Below, one piece after another: positions 6,380 through 7,222 of a DNA stretch of 7,222 nt. Below the pieces are notes generated by a model. That model was not told where the DNA came from and did no database searches. It saw only the letters and a list, made by a program, of their open reading frames with translations. The position numbers and the translations under genes are program-made. This stretch comes from Caldisericota bacterium. Its GTDB lineage: Bacteria; Bipolaricaulota; Bipolaricaulia; Bipolaricaulales; Bipolaricaulaceae. The stretch lies in contig JAADIW010000002.1 of NCBI GenBank assembly GCA_013151115.1, positions 1 to 7,222 on the forward strand, read 5' to 3'. How positions within the stretch are numbered: position 1 is the first letter of the stretch; the number at the start of each line of letters is the position of its first letter.

Positions 6380-7222
6380 ATGGTGAATATCCTTTCCCTT
6401 TCGGCGGTTCTCCTCTCGCTGGGGCTCGTGTGCCTCGCCCAGGAGGCGAACCTCGTCTCCCAGGCGGACGCCCTGTTCCTGGAGGTGGAGTCCACCGCGT
6501 ACACGCCCGAGGCCCACGCCGTCCTCCAGGAGAAGATGCTCCAGGTCATCTCCCTCTACGAGCGGGCGCTGGCGGCCGATGAGACCGACATCCACGTCCT
6601 CACCGAGCTCGCCCATGCGTATTACGTGTTGGCGGACGTGTTCGAGACCGAGACGAAGGAAAAGATCGCGCTCCACGTGAAGGGGCAGGAGTACGCCGAG
6701 CGGGCCCTCCGGGCCGACCCCGCGTTCGTCGCCCTGGAGAAGGAGAAGGGATTCATCGCGGCGGTGAAGGCCCACGGCGACGTGGCCGCGCTCTTCTGGA
6801 CGTACGCCAACTGGGCGCGGAAGATCGACCTCGGCGGCTGGAAGTCCCTCATCGCCGCCGCCTTCCGCGGCGACGACAAGAAGCTCTACGCCATCATGGA
6901 GCGCTGCCTCGAGCTCGACCCCGGGTTCGAGTACGGCGGGCCGCTGCGGGCCCTGGCCGCCTACTGGGCCAAACATCCATTCAAGAAGGACTTCGCCAAG
7001 GTGGACGAGCTCCTGACCCGGGCGATGGAGGACTACCCCCAGTACCTGGAGAACAAGCTTTTCTACGTGCGGTATTACTACATGCCCAAGAAGATGTGGG
7101 CCGAGGCGAAGGCGTTGCTCGAGGAGATCATCGCCGCCGACCTGGGCGAGGGCGACGTGCTCCTTCAGAACGGGTACGCCAAGGTGGAGGCCGCGGAGCT
7201 CCTCGAAGAGGTGGAGAAGAAG
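6380..7222 (+). CDS. Secreted TatT-like (TRAP-associated) helical repeat protein, 3' end cut
   Basis: The first 281 residues are visible and no stop is reached, so the gene continues beyond the window. An N-terminal hydrophobic signal (VNILSLSAVLLSLGLVCLA, 2-20) suggests export, with likely cleavage after CLA before QEA. C18 is preceded by V17, which fits a lipobox poorly. The rest is alpha-helical with TPR-like units: LYERALAADETD (59-70), YAERALRADPAF (105-116), IMERCLELDPGF (172-183), LLTRAMEDYP (211-220) and LLEEIIAAD (246-254). The segments HGDVAALFWTYANWARKID (132-150) and ENKLFYVRYYYMPKKMWAEAKALLEEI (224-250) resemble the TatT family. In Treponema, TatT is a periplasmic lipoprotein that partners a TRAP transporter substrate-binding protein. 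Family assignment is from memory. The start is ATG 6380 with AAAGGAGGT 5 bases upstream, the best ribosome-binding site in the window. TRAP transporter genes might follow downstream, outside the window. Confidence 0.8.
   Translation, partial: MVNILSLSAVLLSLGLVCLAQEANLVSQADALFLEVESTAYTPEAHAVLQEKMLQVISLYERALAADETDIHVLTELAHAYYVLADVFETETKEKIALHVKGQEYAERALRADPAFVALEKEKGFIAAVKAHGDVAALFWTYANWARKIDLGGWKSLIAAAFRGDDKKLYAIMERCLELDPGFEYGGPLRALAAYWAKHPFKKDFAKVDELLTRAMEDYPQYLENKLFYVRYYYMPKKMWAEAKALLEEIIAADLGEGDVLLQNGYAKVEAAELLEEVEKK

Overview
The window is GC-rich bacterial DNA from a deep-branching, probably thermophilic and anaerobic lineage. The 16S rRNA gene is complete and clearly bacterial. By eye it looks closest to the candidate phylum Bipolaricaulota (OP1/Acetothermia) or a neighbour of Thermotogae-like deep branches. 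That placement comes from memory of rRNA signatures and needs a database comparison. All genes are ordinary chromosomal ones, and I see no CRISPR array, transposase, phage gene or tRNA.

Layout. Positions 1-2287 hold a leftward block. From its upstream end it reads: a small degenerate cupin (1901-2287), a UbiE-type SAM methyltransferase (1168-1800), a helix-hairpin-helix protein with a histidine/glutamate-rich N-terminal domain (459-1019), and a HIT-family nucleotide hydrolase (37-462) that overlaps the previous gene by ATGA. The start of another gene may lie at 1-35. The HIT and helix-hairpin-helix genes use visibly less GC-rich codons than the rest of the window.

Positions 2365-4163 are a self-contained 16S rRNA transcription unit. 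It has a near-consensus promoter (TTGACC, 17 bases, TATAAT), a leader hairpin with a boxA-like antitermination sequence, 16S rRNA (about 2489-4063) and an intrinsic terminator at 4139-4163. Long complementary arms on both sides (2439-2466 with 4087-4129) would form the pre-16S processing helix. No 23S, 5S or tRNA follows, so the 16S gene is unlinked from the rest of the rRNA operon.

Positions 4248-4910 encode a Crp/Fnr-family regulator reading rightward and ending in a strong terminator. That terminator overlaps the 3' end of a convergent glmM (4920-6254, leftward), the phosphoglucosamine mutase of UDP-GlcNAc and peptidoglycan precursor synthesis. Divergent from glmM, a secreted alpha-helical repeat protein of the TRAP-associated TatT type starts at 6380 and runs off the window end.

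The genes do not form a single pathway. The most informative content is the complete architecture of a stand-alone 16S unit: divergent overlapping promoters, a boxB/boxA-like leader, a processing stem and a terminator. The unnamed HhH/metal-site-like protein coupled to the HIT gene comes next.
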